From Aureibaculum marinum (GTDB lineage Bacteria; Bacteroidota; Bacteroidia; Flavobacteriales; Flavobacteriaceae), in NCBI RefSeq assembly GCF_003813905.1, contig NZ_RPFJ01000011.1, positions 62,001 to 126,000 of the forward strand: DNA of 64,000 nt. The letters are read 5' to 3'. How positions within the stretch are numbered: position 1 is the stretch's first letter; each line of letters begins with the position of its first letter. Under the pieces are notes generated by a model. The model saw only the letters and a program-made list of their open reading frames with translations, did no database searches and was not told the origin of the DNA. Position numbers and translations under genes: made by a program. Of the stretch, positions 1-9,820 are shown in pieces.

Positions 1-1982
1 TAAGTAAAATTGGTATAACTTAATCCGTACCCGAATGGAAATAAGGCTTCTTTAGGAGCATCGTTATACCCAGAATATGTTACTTGAGTACTCATAGGCC
101 TACCTGTATTTTTTTGATTGTAATATAAAGGCTCTTGACCTACATTATAAGGGAAAGAAACTGGTAATTTTCCTGAAGGATTATAATCTCCAAATAATAC
201 ATCTGAAATAGCATAACCAGATTGTGAACCTAAATGCCAGCATTCTAAAATACTTGGTACATGTTCAGCTGCCCATGCAATATCCATTGGACGTCCATTC
301 ATTAATACAATAACTATATTTTTATTGACAGCATAAACAGCTTCCAATAGTTCTTGTTGTAATCCTATAAATCCTATATTCGTTTGACTTCTACCTTCAC
401 CCGTTTGGTACGCATTTTCACCAATAGCAAGTAATACGACTTCTGCCTTTTTAGCAGCATTTACCGCAGCTGCTATGCCAGATCTATCAGTAGTATTATA
501 TTCAATATGGTGTAAAAATTGATTTTCTCCTGGTTCAACTGTTTTAGAAGTTAACTCTACTCCTTTTTCATAATATATTTTAGTGCTATTTCCTACAGCA
601 GCTTTAACTCCTTCCAATAAAGAAATTGCTGAATTATATTCTCCATGAGCTCTCCAATTACCTAACGGTGTATCTTTATCATCTGCTAACGGACCAATAA
701 CTGCTATACTATTTATATCTTTAGACAAAGGTAATAATGTGGATTTTTTAACGGTATCGTTCTTTAACAATACAATTGATCTTTTAGCTACATCACGAGC
801 TATTTCTAGGTGTTCTTTTGTATAAATTTCGTTTTTCTCACGTTCTTCATCACAATATTTATAAGGATCATCAAATAAGCCCAATTGGAATTTTAAACGT
901 AAAATACGTTTTACAGCGTCATCAATATCACTAAGTTTAACTTTATTCTCTTCTATAAGTTTTTCTAATTCTGCCTCATATGCATAAGATTCCATGTCCA
1001 TATCACTACCTGCATTTAAAGCAATTTCAGCGGCGTGCTTTTTGTCTTTAGCAAAACCGTGAGCTATCATTTCACCAATAGAACCCCAATCAGAAACAAT
1101 AAAACCATTCCAACCCCATTCACCTTTTAACAGATCTCGTTGCAATACTTTACTTCCTGTAGCGGGAATACCATCTATTTCGTTAAAAGCATTCATAAAA
1201 GTTGCAACACCTGCTTCTGCAGCTGCTTTAAAAGGTGGTAGTATTACATTATGTAATTCGTGTTCTCCAATATTTACAGTGTTATAATCTCTACCTGCTT
1301 CACCAAAACCATAACCCGCAAAATGTTTAGCACATGCAGCAATAGTATTATTTTTAGACAAATCATCACCTTGAAAACCTTTAATTCTAGCTACACCTAT
1401 TTTAGAACCTAAATAAGTATCTTCTCCTGATCCTTCCATAATACGTCCCCAACGAGCATCTCTAGAGATATCTATCATAGGAGCGAATGTCCATTGCATA
1501 CCCGCAGCTGAGGTTTCTTTTGCTGCAATTCGGGCTGATTTTTCAATAATATCAAGATCCCAACTTGCACTTTCTCCTAATGGTATTGGAAATATAGTTT
1601 TATACCCATGAATTACATCGTATGCAAAAATTAGGGGAATTTTTAATCGTGAATTCTCCATAACTAATTTTTGTGCATTTCTAACCGCTTCTACTGAGGT
1701 TACATTAAGCATAGAGCCTACTTCTCCTTTCTTTAATTTTTCTTCTTTAAACTTGTCACCTTCAGCTGATGCGGGTCCAGTTACATCCCAACTTGCAGAA
1801 TATTGAACCATTTGACCAATCTTTTCTTTTAGATTCATTAGAGCAAGTACAGAATCTACTTTTTGCTCAATAGCATCGTCTTGCATTGCCGATTTTTTCG
1901 AAGTATTGGTACCCGTTTTATCGCAAGAATTAAATAGTGCTATTGCAGAAATGATAAAAAGTAATACAATAAATTTCTTCAT
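1..1982 (-). CDS. bglX: GH3 beta-glucosidase lipoprotein (3'-truncated by window edge)
   Basis: Glycoside hydrolase family 3 enzyme that removes terminal beta-glucose from oligosaccharides. The reading frame is open from the ATG at 1982 to base 1, giving 660 residues; the family is usually about 750, so roughly 100 C-terminal residues lie outside. The N-terminus is a lipoprotein signal with lipobox FNSC near residue 19. The GH3 N-domain shows the KHFAGYG stretch and the VSDWG motif with the nucleophile Asp at about residue 298; the C-domain carries GEN and the GRPMDI region, and PFGYGLSYTNF is the usual GH3 late motif. It is the last visible gene of the PUL and follows the secreted phosphoesterase-fold gene by 41 bases, so it is probably cotranscribed. 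It likely finishes oligosaccharides made by the neighbouring GH16 domain in the periplasm. The GH3 assignment is firm; the exact linkage specificity is inferred. Confidence 0.93.
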   Translation of the reverse strand, partial: MKKFIVLLFIISAIALFNSCDKTGTNTSKKSAMQDDAIEQKVDSVLALMNLKEKIGQMVQYSASWDVTGPASAEGDKFKEEKLKKGEVGSMLNVTSVEAVRNAQKLVMENSRLKIPLIFAYDVIHGYKTIFPIPLGESASWDLDIIEKSARIAAKETSAAGMQWTFAPMIDISRDARWGRIMEGSGEDTYLGSKIGVARIKGFQGDDLSKNNTIAACAKHFAGYGFGEAGRDYNTVNIGEHELHNVILPPFKAAAEAGVATFMNAFNEIDGIPATGSKVLQRDLLKGEWGWNGFIVSDWGSIGEMIAHGFAKDKKHAAEIALNAGSDMDMESYAYEAELEKLIEENKVKLSDIDDAVKRILRLKFQLGLFDDPYKYCDEEREKNEIYTKEHLEIARDVAKRSIVLLKNDTVKKSTLLPLSKDINSIAVIGPLADDKDTPLGNWRAHGEYNSAISLLEGVKAAVGNSTKIYYEKGVELTSKTVEPGENQFLHHIEYNTTDRSGIAAAVNAAKKAEVVLLAIGENAYQTGEGRSQTNIGFIGLQQELLEAVYAVNKNIVIVLMNGRPMDIAWAAEHVPSILECWHLGSQSGYAISDVLFGDYNPSGKLPVSFPYNVGQEPLYYNQKNTGRPMSTQVTYSGYNDAPKEALFPFGYGLSYTNFT

Positions 1983-2023
1983 AAATTATAAATTTTAGTG
2001 GTTTTTAAAGTGTTGGATATTAT

Positions 2024-2857
2024 TTATTCTAATTCTAACTGTACGAAAACAGGTAAATGGTCTGAAGGATATTTTAAATCTTTAGAATTACTTAAAACTG
2101 CATATTTGTGCACCTTAATATTAGACTCTTTTGATATAAAAATATAATCAAGGCGTCTAGTTACTGGTTCATTAAATTTAAAAGCATTAAAAGTACCAAT
2201 AGGTCCGAATTTGAGATTACTCACCTCTTTAGTATCAATAAAATTTTCCTTCAAATGATTAATTAATGTATTCTCAGGTTCTACATTAAAATCACCCATT
2301 AAAATCACAGGATAATTTTTAGTATTAAGCGAAGCAATTCTTTGTTTAATTAAATCCATACCTTTCAATCTCGCTTGTTGCCCAATATGATCTAAATGCG
2401 TATTAACTATCCATACTTTTTCTAAACTTTCTAAATCTGTAAATAATCCATAAGTACAAACTCTTTCATAGGCCGCATCCCAACCTTTTGACCTTTTTTC
2501 TGGAGTAGTAGATAACCAAAAAGTACTGTCTTGTTCGACTTTTACTTTATTGGCATTATAAAAAATAGCAGAATACTCACCCTTATCACCACCTTCACGA
2601 CCATGACCAATCATTTTATAATCTATTAAAGAATTTTTCATATATGCTATTTGATTTGGGCGACCTTCTTGCGTACCCATCACATCAGGATTATAAAACT
2701 TAATCTGATTTAGTAAAAATTCTTTACGATTCTCCCATGCATTTTCTCCATCAGAAGCAACATCAAGACGGATATTATAAGTCATCACTGTTAAATTTTG
2801 ACCATAAACTGAAGTAAATAACACTAATGTTATTATTAAAGAAATAAAATTTTTCAT
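2024..2857 (-). CDS. Secreted endonuclease/exonuclease/phosphatase (EEP) family protein
   Basis: 277 residues with a cleavable signal peptide (cut after VYGQ, about residue 20), so it acts outside the cytoplasm. The EEP fold is shown by MTYNIR at 25-30 (Asn ligand), TQE at 62-64 (metal-binding Glu), the NTHLDH box, GDFN, and a terminal SDHLPV with the catalytic His. The family cleaves phosphodiesters or phosphomonoesters (DNases, inositol phosphatases, sphingomyelinases), and secreted members are often found in Bacteroidota PULs. It lies 8 bases downstream of the GDPD-GH16 gene and upstream of the GH3 gene, so it belongs to the same transcript. A role on a phosphate-containing glycan or on the glycerol phosphate released by the GDPD domain is an inference from context. 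The real substrate cannot be read from the sequence. Confidence 0.88.
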   Translation of the reverse strand: MKNFISLIITLVLFTSVYGQNLTVMTYNIRLDVASDGENAWENRKEFLLNQIKFYNPDVMGTQEGRPNQIAYMKNSLIDYKMIGHGREGGDKGEYSAIFYNANKVKVEQDSTFWLSTTPEKRSKGWDAAYERVCTYGLFTDLESLEKVWIVNTHLDHIGQQARLKGMDLIKQRIASLNTKNYPVILMGDFNVEPENTLINHLKENFIDTKEVSNLKFGPIGTFNAFKFNEPVTRRLDYIFISKESNIKVHKYAVLSNSKDLKYPSDHLPVFVQLELE

Positions 2858-2865
2858 ATTAAAAA

Positions 2866-4443
2866 TTATTTTTGTTGAAATACTCTAACATAATCTACCA
2901 CCATTTGTTGAGGAAAAACACTGTCGTCGATACCTTTTTGTCCTCCAAGCATGCCTCCAACGGCAACATTTAGAATTAAATAAAATCTTTGATCAAATGG
3001 CCATTCTGCAGTAGTTTTCTTCTCATTTTCAAACGTGTTATAAACCTGATCATCTAAGATAAAATCCATTCTTTCTGGAGTCCATTCCAATGCGAATACA
3101 TGAAAATTATCATAAGGATTATCTATAAAAATACTCTTACCACGTTGTGTGTTTTTAGTATGATTATATGCTAGTGTATGTACAGTTCCAAAAATAGAGT
3201 CTTTATTAAAGCCTACATGTTCCATAATATCAATTTCACCAGATTCAGGCCATCCAACATTTTTCCTGTTTTCGCCCAACATCCATATTGCAGGCCACAT
3301 ACCAACACCTTTAGGTAATTTGGCTCTTACTTCAATACGGCCATATTTCCATGAAGCTAAATCTCTAGTAACCAATCTAGCTGAGGTATATTTAGCTGTT
3401 TTTCGCTCTGCAGCATATTTAATCCAGCTTTTATTTAGAAGTTCTGGATTATTATAATCTTTATTAGCTATTGTTTCTTTATGTGTTTCAATAATCAAAT
3501 GACCGTCTTCTACTCTAGCATTTTTTAAGCTATCAGTATAATATTGTTCTTCTCTATTAGCAATAAAACCATAATCATACCCCCATTTTGTACTGTCTGG
3601 CTTTCCTTTATAATTGAATTCATCTGACCAAACTAAACGATAGCCTTTATTTACTGGAGTTTTCTCTATTCGTTCAAATAGTAATTCCGGCTCATTAGTT
3701 GTAATGTAGTCAAATTCATTATCTAACAGCCAATCTAAATCTTCTTGTTTATTTACGGTCCATGCATTTAAAGTTAGGCCAAGTTCTTTGGATTCTTTTA
3801 TCCATTGTGGATTTTTCTTAAAAATACTAAGATGATAATCCAATCCAGAAATTCCATCGTTTTTAAGTTCTTTAGGAGATTTGGAACCGTTTAAATATTG
3901 TGTCTTTGCAGAAGAATCTATTTCTACAATTTTTTTAAGAATATCATAACCAAAACTGATATAAGAATGGATATAAGGTTCAGCATTTAGCTCTTTAACC
4001 AAAGCCAATACTTTATCAGTCATTTTAAGGTTATACGCTTTGTCTTTTGAAGGTTTAATTTCAAGTACCAAACCGGTAGAAGAGTTATTTTTCATACCAG
4101 CTAAAAGATAGTTTCTTAAGGTAGGTAAATTTTCACCATTAGATAGTCTAAATTTTGAGAGCTCTTCATAAGTACTTTCTTTAATTGTTAAGCCATTATA
4201 GTGACCATCATGAAAAACAACCAAAACACTATCTGCCGTCATGTGCACATCAAACTCAGAGCCCGTACATTTTAATTCAATGGCATGTCTTAAAGAAGCA
4301 ATAGAATTTTCAGGAAGATTATTTGCTTTGAAAGCTCCACGATGAGCAACAACATTATTATCTGCAAAAGAAACATTGTCTTTCATTGTTTTATTACAAG
4401 ATATGAGGTTTGTAACTACTAATATAATAAATATAAAACGCAT
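2866..4443 (-). CDS. GDPD-GH16 fusion lipoprotein (glycerophosphodiesterase + beta-glucanase)
   Basis: 525 residues in one uninterrupted frame. A lipobox (LISC, Cys16) predicts a lipoprotein. Residues 30-262 form a glycerophosphodiester phosphodiesterase domain with AHRG at 33-36, PEN at 44-46, the EFD pair (Glu63, Asp65), the FHDG His78, and LEIKP, so the metal and catalytic residues look intact. Residues 268-525 form a GH16 domain of the laminarinase type: YRLVWSDEF at its start, the GMWPAIWML stretch, and the signature SGEIDIMEH with nucleophile Glu403, Asp405 and acid/base Glu408; it ends YVRVFQQK. Known activities are hydrolysis of glycerophosphodiesters to glycerol 3-phosphate, and of beta-1,3(1,4)-glucan. 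It is read after SusD, but a terminator-like hairpin lies between them. The combination is unusual and suggests a phosphoglycerol-substituted beta-glucan; this function is inferred. Confidence 0.92.
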   Translation of the reverse strand: MRFIFIILVVTNLISCNKTMKDNVSFADNNVVAHRGAFKANNLPENSIASLRHAIELKCTGSEFDVHMTADSVLVVFHDGHYNGLTIKESTYEELSKFRLSNGENLPTLRNYLLAGMKNNSSTGLVLEIKPSKDKAYNLKMTDKVLALVKELNAEPYIHSYISFGYDILKKIVEIDSSAKTQYLNGSKSPKELKNDGISGLDYHLSIFKKNPQWIKESKELGLTLNAWTVNKQEDLDWLLDNEFDYITTNEPELLFERIEKTPVNKGYRLVWSDEFNYKGKPDSTKWGYDYGFIANREEQYYTDSLKNARVEDGHLIIETHKETIANKDYNNPELLNKSWIKYAAERKTAKYTSARLVTRDLASWKYGRIEVRAKLPKGVGMWPAIWMLGENRKNVGWPESGEIDIMEHVGFNKDSIFGTVHTLAYNHTKNTQRGKSIFIDNPYDNFHVFALEWTPERMDFILDDQVYNTFENEKKTTAEWPFDQRFYLILNVAVGGMLGGQKGIDDSVFPQQMVVDYVRVFQQK

Positions 4444-4640
4444 TGGGACTGATATATTATGCTTAAAAGTTTAAGCTCTTGTTATACTCTAATTTTAATC
4501 TATAAATTTACGAAGAATATATATAAAATATAATCTCTTATACCTTTAATAATCCTCAATTACTAAATGAGAATTTAGTTAAACTTACACTTTACAAGTA
4601 CTCCAGATAAAACGCCTAATTTTTAAAGATATGTTTTGTA

Positions 4641-4672
4641 AAAAAACCTTAGGGCATACAAGATGCCCTAAG
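4641..4672 (-). terminator. Hairpin terminator/attenuator downstream of susD
   Basis: CTTAGGGCAT and ATGCCCTAAG (4648-4657 and 4663-4672) form a perfect 10-bp stem with a 5-base loop. On the minus strand it is followed by six U residues (bases 4646-4641). It sits 53 bases after the SusD stop and about 200 bases before the GDPD-GH16 start, so it may cut expression of the enzyme genes relative to SusCD. The rest of the 4444-4724 gap is A/T-rich with no gene. Confidence 0.8.
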
Positions 4673-4724
4673 ATTAAAACTAACTAACTCAAAATAACGT
4701 AAAATGATCTGTGAAACTATATTT

Positions 4725-6251
4725 TTAATCTTGTAAATACCATGGTGTCTTGTTAATACCATCATACCCTCCAAATTGATCATCTATAGCTTTTTGATAA
4801 TTTTCAGGATTTGTATTTTGCTCAGATGCTGGATACTTATATCGTTTAGGATAAACTGAAGTATCGTCTGGATTCAAACTTGTTGATGGATCTAATGGAT
4901 ATTCAGGGTAACCTGTACGTAAAAATTGAGGGTAATTACCTCCATTACCTTGGAAGAAATCAATCAACCATCTTTGAGTCAAAATTTGTTTTAATCGATC
5001 TTCTTTAGAACCTCCTGTAGCATAAGCCGCGGCACCTGTAAAATAATTATCAATATATGCTTGATCAATAGCCATACCATGAACAAAATCTTCTGTATGT
5101 GGTAAATTCATATAATACTCAAGCATCGCTTTTACTCCATTTTCATAATATTCTTGAGCATCTCCAGTTACCCACCCTTCTTCGATAGCCTCAGCAATGA
5201 TAAAACATTGTTCTGAATACGTAAAACGTAGCATAGGTTCTCCATCCATAAATTGAACGTAACGCTCATTTAACAAAGAGTATTCACCATTATCGTTATT
5301 GAAAGCCAATGTAGTTGGATCTTCTGAGGTTAAGGCACCTACATAGGCATCAAAATCAGATTCTGACATGCCATCATCAATTAATTTTTGTGCTGGCTCT
5401 GCAAAATAAAATAGTCTTCTATCATTATTCTCTTTCAAAAAGTCTGCAGCTAATTTTGAAATAGCGGTAGTAATTCTAAGGTTTTCACCATTGTAAAATT
5501 CATGGTTAGCATTAGGAGTTTCAGTATAAACTAATTTTAGGTTATCATCATTATCTTCCATTAATACACCAGTATTAACAATTTCTGCAAAACGTGCTTT
5601 TTGCTCTGCAGTAGCTTTTTTACTTATTGTCTGAATTACTTTTAACTGCATAGCGTTACACAATTTTTGCCATTTACTAGCATCTCCATCATACATAATA
5701 TCTCCAGCAAAATTATTTCCTTCAGCGAAATAAGCTTCAGCTTGTTTTAAATCCTCTAAAATTTGCACTATCACATCAGCTTGTTTATCATATACTGGTC
5801 TCGTATTCCCTTCACTTGCCAATCCAGCTTCAGAATAAGGTACATCACCCATAGCCAATGTTGCGGAGAATCCATAATATGCTTTTAGGAACAAGGCTAA
5901 TCCTTTGTAGGATGGTTGAGATACGCTTCCTTCAGCAAATTCAACCATATATTCAAGATCTGTTAATCTGCTGTAAGCTCCAAAACTACCATAAGTTGCA
6001 TAATAATACTGATTTCCATTTGGAACAGCTGTAAGTAAAGCTACATGTTTATTGAATAAGTTACCATAAACATATTCGAATGCACCAGAGCCGTTAAATG
6101 TAAACGTATTTTTTAATACTTGTGTGGCAAGCATTTCCGGAGCAACTAATGTTGACTTGTCCGGGTTAGTATTAATATCTTCAAAATTATCACACGAATA
6201 TGTAATAATTAAAGAGATTGTTGCTAATAATATATATTTTAAATTCTTCAT
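4725..6251 (-). CDS. SusD/RagB-like nutrient-binding lipoprotein
   Basis: 508 residues. The signal peptide ends in a lipobox (TYSC, Cys20) followed by the typical SusD opening DNFEDINTNP. The pattern matches the SusD-like_2 subfamily: an N-terminal NPD element, a helical TPR-like middle, and a C-terminal RWLIDFFQGN..E.W.-type region with TGYPEYPL. SusD proteins lie on the cell surface as a lid over the SusC barrel and bind the glycan before import. The gene starts 87 bases after the SusC gene and is the second gene of the minus-strand transcript. No transmembrane helix beyond the signal is seen. Family assignment is firm. The ligand is unknown but is probably a beta-glucan, judging from the GH16 and GH3 neighbours. 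Confidence 0.93.
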   Translation of the reverse strand: MKNLKYILLATISLIITYSCDNFEDINTNPDKSTLVAPEMLATQVLKNTFTFNGSGAFEYVYGNLFNKHVALLTAVPNGNQYYYATYGSFGAYSRLTDLEYMVEFAEGSVSQPSYKGLALFLKAYYGFSATLAMGDVPYSEAGLASEGNTRPVYDKQADVIVQILEDLKQAEAYFAEGNNFAGDIMYDGDASKWQKLCNAMQLKVIQTISKKATAEQKARFAEIVNTGVLMEDNDDNLKLVYTETPNANHEFYNGENLRITTAISKLAADFLKENNDRRLFYFAEPAQKLIDDGMSESDFDAYVGALTSEDPTTLAFNNDNGEYSLLNERYVQFMDGEPMLRFTYSEQCFIIAEAIEEGWVTGDAQEYYENGVKAMLEYYMNLPHTEDFVHGMAIDQAYIDNYFTGAAAYATGGSKEDRLKQILTQRWLIDFFQGNGGNYPQFLRTGYPEYPLDPSTSLNPDDTSVYPKRYKYPASEQNTNPENYQKAIDDQFGGYDGINKTPWYLQD

Positions 6252-6338
6252 TTTTATTTATTTATTTGTTTTTTTAGTCATCCTAAAGCATTGAAAGAAA
6301 TTTGCATAGAATAAATTTCTAATTATGCTTATTTCATA

Positions 6339-9300
6339 TTAAAACGAAAGTCTAATATTAGCTCCAAGATATCTAACCGATGGATCTGCAAAATCTTCAG
6401 TACGGTTATCTGGGTCAGAATATTTAAAATCTTTAGCCCATAAGAATACATTTTGACCGATTAAACTTACAGAAGCTGTTTTAGCTCCCCATCCGTTTAA
6501 CAATTTAGAAGGAATCTGATATGTTAAAGAAATTTCACGTAGTTTAAAAAATGTTCTCTCATAAGCATCTGCAGAAGTTCCAGTACCACCCCAAGCACTA
6601 CTACCATGTAAATCTTTTACAGCTTGCAAATACGTTGTAGGTACATCATTTGGCACAAACACACGTGTATCGCTAATAACACTACCATCTGTATCAAATT
6701 CAACTGTTCCGCTTGCTACCATAACACCATCGCCAATATAGTTTTTCGAACCAGGGTTAGCAACATCTAATGCTCTTTCAGGAGTAACAGAATCAGGATG
6801 TCCTCCAGATTGCCACATATAACTTTCTGTTCTTGTACTAGACATACCTCCAACTAAACCGTCAAAACTCACAAATAAGCTGAAGTCTTTATAACGTAAT
6901 GTCGAATTAGCACCCCATAACCAATCTGGATTCGTATAACCAAAAACAGTATTATAAGGATTCTTTACAATTCTACCGTTACTATAAACATATTCGCCTG
7001 TACCAGGAGCCTTCATAAAGTCTTTACCTACATAGTGATCGGTACGCTCACCAACTTTTATCCATGGCTTAGCTTCATCTAACGTATATGTTTCATCAAT
7101 TTTTGCATATACATCTTTGTAGGTAGACCAGTTAACACTTAAATCCCATTGCAAATCATCTTTTCTAATTGGAGTTGCAGTAATTGCTACTTCCCAACCT
7201 TTACGATCTACTTCATCATCAGTATTAAGTACCACACCTGTATATCCTGAAGCTGCAGATAAAGAGCCTGTTTCTAAATAGTCATACATATGTTTATTAT
7301 AATAAGCTAAATCAACTGTTAAGCCCTTTTTTAAAAACATACCTTGCAATCCAACCTCATAAGTATCAGCACTTTCCGGACGAATACTTGCCAAATCATA
7401 TAAATTGTTAGGAGCCGCTGCACCATTTAAATCATTCCAAGTGCTTGGGTAGGTTGAGAAAACACTATTAATATCATAAATACCTGCTGGTTTTTTTGAT
7501 CTAGTCCAAGAACTTCTAACTTTTAAAAGGTCTAACCAATTTCTTGTAGACGGTAATAATTCAGATACTACAAAACTACCTGAAAATGAAGGATAAAAAT
7601 AAGATCTTTTAGAGTCAGGAACATCTGGTCCTGCCAATGTAGAACTCCAGTCATTACGACCAGTAATATCTAAATAAATTAATCTATCCCATGCTAAGGC
7701 TAATCGGCCGTATGCAGAGTTAACCTGACGAGCTAGAGTAGTTTCTCCCACAGCTGCAGGATTAACAGAAGCATTTAATGAGAAAAAACCTGGCACAGAA
7801 ATTCCTCCTACTGTTTGTGCAGTAATATTGTCATTTCTTTCATAAAATATAGTTCCTCCGACAAGATATTCAAGCTCAAGTTTATCATCAACCAGTTTTT
7901 GATCTCCAGTTAATAATAAGTCATTATTTATACTAAATCCTTGAGATTTACCAGTTACATAAGCACCTGTTCTTGAACCATTCCATGTTGATGACGCTCC
8001 AGGAACAGAAGTATTACCAGTAGAGGTATACGATCCTTGAGATACTCTAAGTTGACCACGGTCTACATAAAAATCTAAACCAGAACGTACTGTTGCCTTT
8101 AACCAATCAGTAACATCATAACTCATCGTAAGATCTGCGTTGAATATATCTCGAGACACTTCATTGGTTTTTTCATATCTATCAAAATAGGGGTTATTTT
8201 GATTTTTTCCACTGTATTTATCATTTTCAAAATCGTATCCATAATGGTTATTTTGCAATACACCAGGAATTAACCAATAATTGTCTTTATAATCTCTTAC
8301 ATCCCAATCAGAAGGACTCCAAATTAATAAAGAGTACATAGGGTCATAAGATGTGTACCCATTAGAACCCATATTTGGAGATTCTGTTTTAGAATACGAT
8401 AAGTTTGAACTTAAATTAAATTTATCTAAACTAATATCTCCACCAAAAGTATACGTATACTTATCTAATTTTGAATTAGGATATTGACCTTTTTGTTCAA
8501 CCCAGTTTACAGAACTTCTAAGAGAAACATTATCTTTTTTATAAGCTAAACTTACATTATTATTAGTTACATATCCTTGCTCTAAAAAATTCTCAAAATT
8601 ATCTTTACCTACTGGCAAATATTCAAAATCCCTAAATTCTTTTGCAATAGGATCCCATTGTGTTTGAATAGAACCGTCCATTGGAACACCCCAAGATTGA
8701 TCTTGATTGATATTGTAAGTATTGTTGCTACCACGGCCATAAACACTTTGTTTTTCTGGAATGGCCAAAAAGCCAGCTGAAAACATTGTATTTGATGTTA
8801 AGTCAACAGCAAACCCTTCGCTTCCAGAACTACCATTTTTAGTTGTAATTAAAATAGCACCATTAGCCCCACGAAAACCATATAACGCAGAGGCTGTTGC
8901 ACCTTTTAATATAGACATTGACTCAATATCTTCTGATGAAATATCACTCAAGGTTCTATTTTGATAGGCTATACCATCAATAACTAATAAAGGTTCTTCA
9001 CCTCTAATTGTGATTTCAGGAGCAACATTAAAATCTGTAGAGTTATTAACTAACAAACCCGCTACCTTACCGGTAAGTGAAGTACCCACGTCAACACCTG
9101 AAACTTTTTGAAGTGCGTCTCCATCAATTTCTTGAACTGCATAACCAAGAGATCTTTCCTCTCTTTTAATACCCAAGGCAGTAATTACAACCTCTTCTAA
9201 CGCATTAACATCCGATTGTAATGTAACCGAGATTGGACCATCCGCAACAGCTACTTCTTGAGTAACATATCCTATAAAAGATACTAGAAGTGTTGTTGCT

Positions 9301-9521
9301 TCGTTTTTAACTTCCAATGAAAACTTCCCGTCAAAATCGGTTGAAGTTCCATTGGTAGTCCCTTTTTCTACTACAGAAGCACCTGGTAATGGCATTCCTG
9401 TTTCATCTAGTACAGTACCAGTTACTGTTTTCTGAGCTTGTAATGCACCAAAACTGGTCATTACCATAGCAAACATTAACAAGGCTAGATTTTTCCTTTT
9501 TCTAATAAGTTTTAACATCAT
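6339..9521 (-). CDS. SusC/RagA-family TonB-dependent outer-membrane transporter
   Basis: About 1060 residues from the ATG at 9521. A farther upstream in-frame start at 9566 is rejected because a TAAT-TTTG promoter element lies between the two, and because the 9521 start gives a normal signal peptide (MMLKLIRKRK then a hydrophobic run, cut after LQAQ). It begins with a carboxypeptidase-D-like domain (TVTGTVLDETGMPLPGASV), then a plug domain with the SusC-type LLVIDGIAY and GATASALYG stretches, then a 22-strand barrel ending in the aromatic terminus YLGANIRLSF. It imports oligosaccharides captured by SusD, powered by TonB/ExbBD. It leads the PUL operon. An A/T-rich gap of 299 bases separates it from the regulator gene. 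Substrate is inferred only from neighbours. Confidence 0.95.
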   Translation of the reverse strand: MMLKLIRKRKNLALLMFAMVMTSFGALQAQKTVTGTVLDETGMPLPGASVVEKGTTNGTSTDFDGKFSLEVKNEATTLLVSFIGYVTQEVAVADGPISVTLQSDVNALEEVVITALGIKREERSLGYAVQEIDGDALQKVSGVDVGTSLTGKVAGLLVNNSTDFNVAPEITIRGEEPLLVIDGIAYQNRTLSDISSEDIESMSILKGATASALYGFRGANGAILITTKNGSSGSEGFAVDLTSNTMFSAGFLAIPEKQSVYGRGSNNTYNINQDQSWGVPMDGSIQTQWDPIAKEFRDFEYLPVGKDNFENFLEQGYVTNNNVSLAYKKDNVSLRSSVNWVEQKGQYPNSKLDKYTYTFGGDISLDKFNLSSNLSYSKTESPNMGSNGYTSYDPMYSLLIWSPSDWDVRDYKDNYWLIPGVLQNNHYGYDFENDKYSGKNQNNPYFDRYEKTNEVSRDIFNADLTMSYDVTDWLKATVRSGLDFYVDRGQLRVSQGSYTSTGNTSVPGASSTWNGSRTGAYVTGKSQGFSINNDLLLTGDQKLVDDKLELEYLVGGTIFYERNDNITAQTVGGISVPGFFSLNASVNPAAVGETTLARQVNSAYGRLALAWDRLIYLDITGRNDWSSTLAGPDVPDSKRSYFYPSFSGSFVVSELLPSTRNWLDLLKVRSSWTRSKKPAGIYDINSVFSTYPSTWNDLNGAAAPNNLYDLASIRPESADTYEVGLQGMFLKKGLTVDLAYYNKHMYDYLETGSLSAASGYTGVVLNTDDEVDRKGWEVAITATPIRKDDLQWDLSVNWSTYKDVYAKIDETYTLDEAKPWIKVGERTDHYVGKDFMKAPGTGEYVYSNGRIVKNPYNTVFGYTNPDWLWGANSTLRYKDFSLFVSFDGLVGGMSSTRTESYMWQSGGHPDSVTPERALDVANPGSKNYIGDGVMVASGTVEFDTDGSVISDTRVFVPNDVPTTYLQAVKDLHGSSAWGGTGTSADAYERTFFKLREISLTYQIPSKLLNGWGAKTASVSLIGQNVFLWAKDFKYSDPDNRTEDFADPSVRYLGANIRLSF

Positions 9522-9551
9522 AATTAAATTTGAATTTGAGTTTAATTTTCG

Positions 9552-9559
9552 CAAAATTA
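9552..9559 (-). promoter_or_regulatory. -7 element for the susCD operon
   Basis: On the minus strand this reads TAATTTTG, an exact match to the Bacteroidota -7 consensus TAnnTTTG, about 30 bases before the chosen SusC ATG. No clear TTG -33 element is seen at the right distance, which would fit a promoter that depends on an activator such as the adjacent HTH regulator. The remaining gap up to 9820 is A/T-rich and has no gene; an imperfect stem near 9791-9823 (GTTTG/CAAAC) could end the regulator transcript. Confidence 0.65.
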
Positions 9560-9820
9560 GGAGCATACTTTTAAAGCTAGTTTACCCTAATATTAACTTA
9601 ATGTTAAATATAAATAAAGTATTTAAAAATTATAAAAAAACACCCCTACAAAAAACATACATATAAAAAATATAAAATCACCATAACTAATTTTATTCAA
9701 AATACAATTTAAACACTGATATACAAGGCTTTAAATTATTACAATAAAAACAAGTAATAAATATTAAAAAAGATAAATGTAGTGGTATTGTTTGGGTAAA
9801 ATAGGTGTAACAAACCACCA

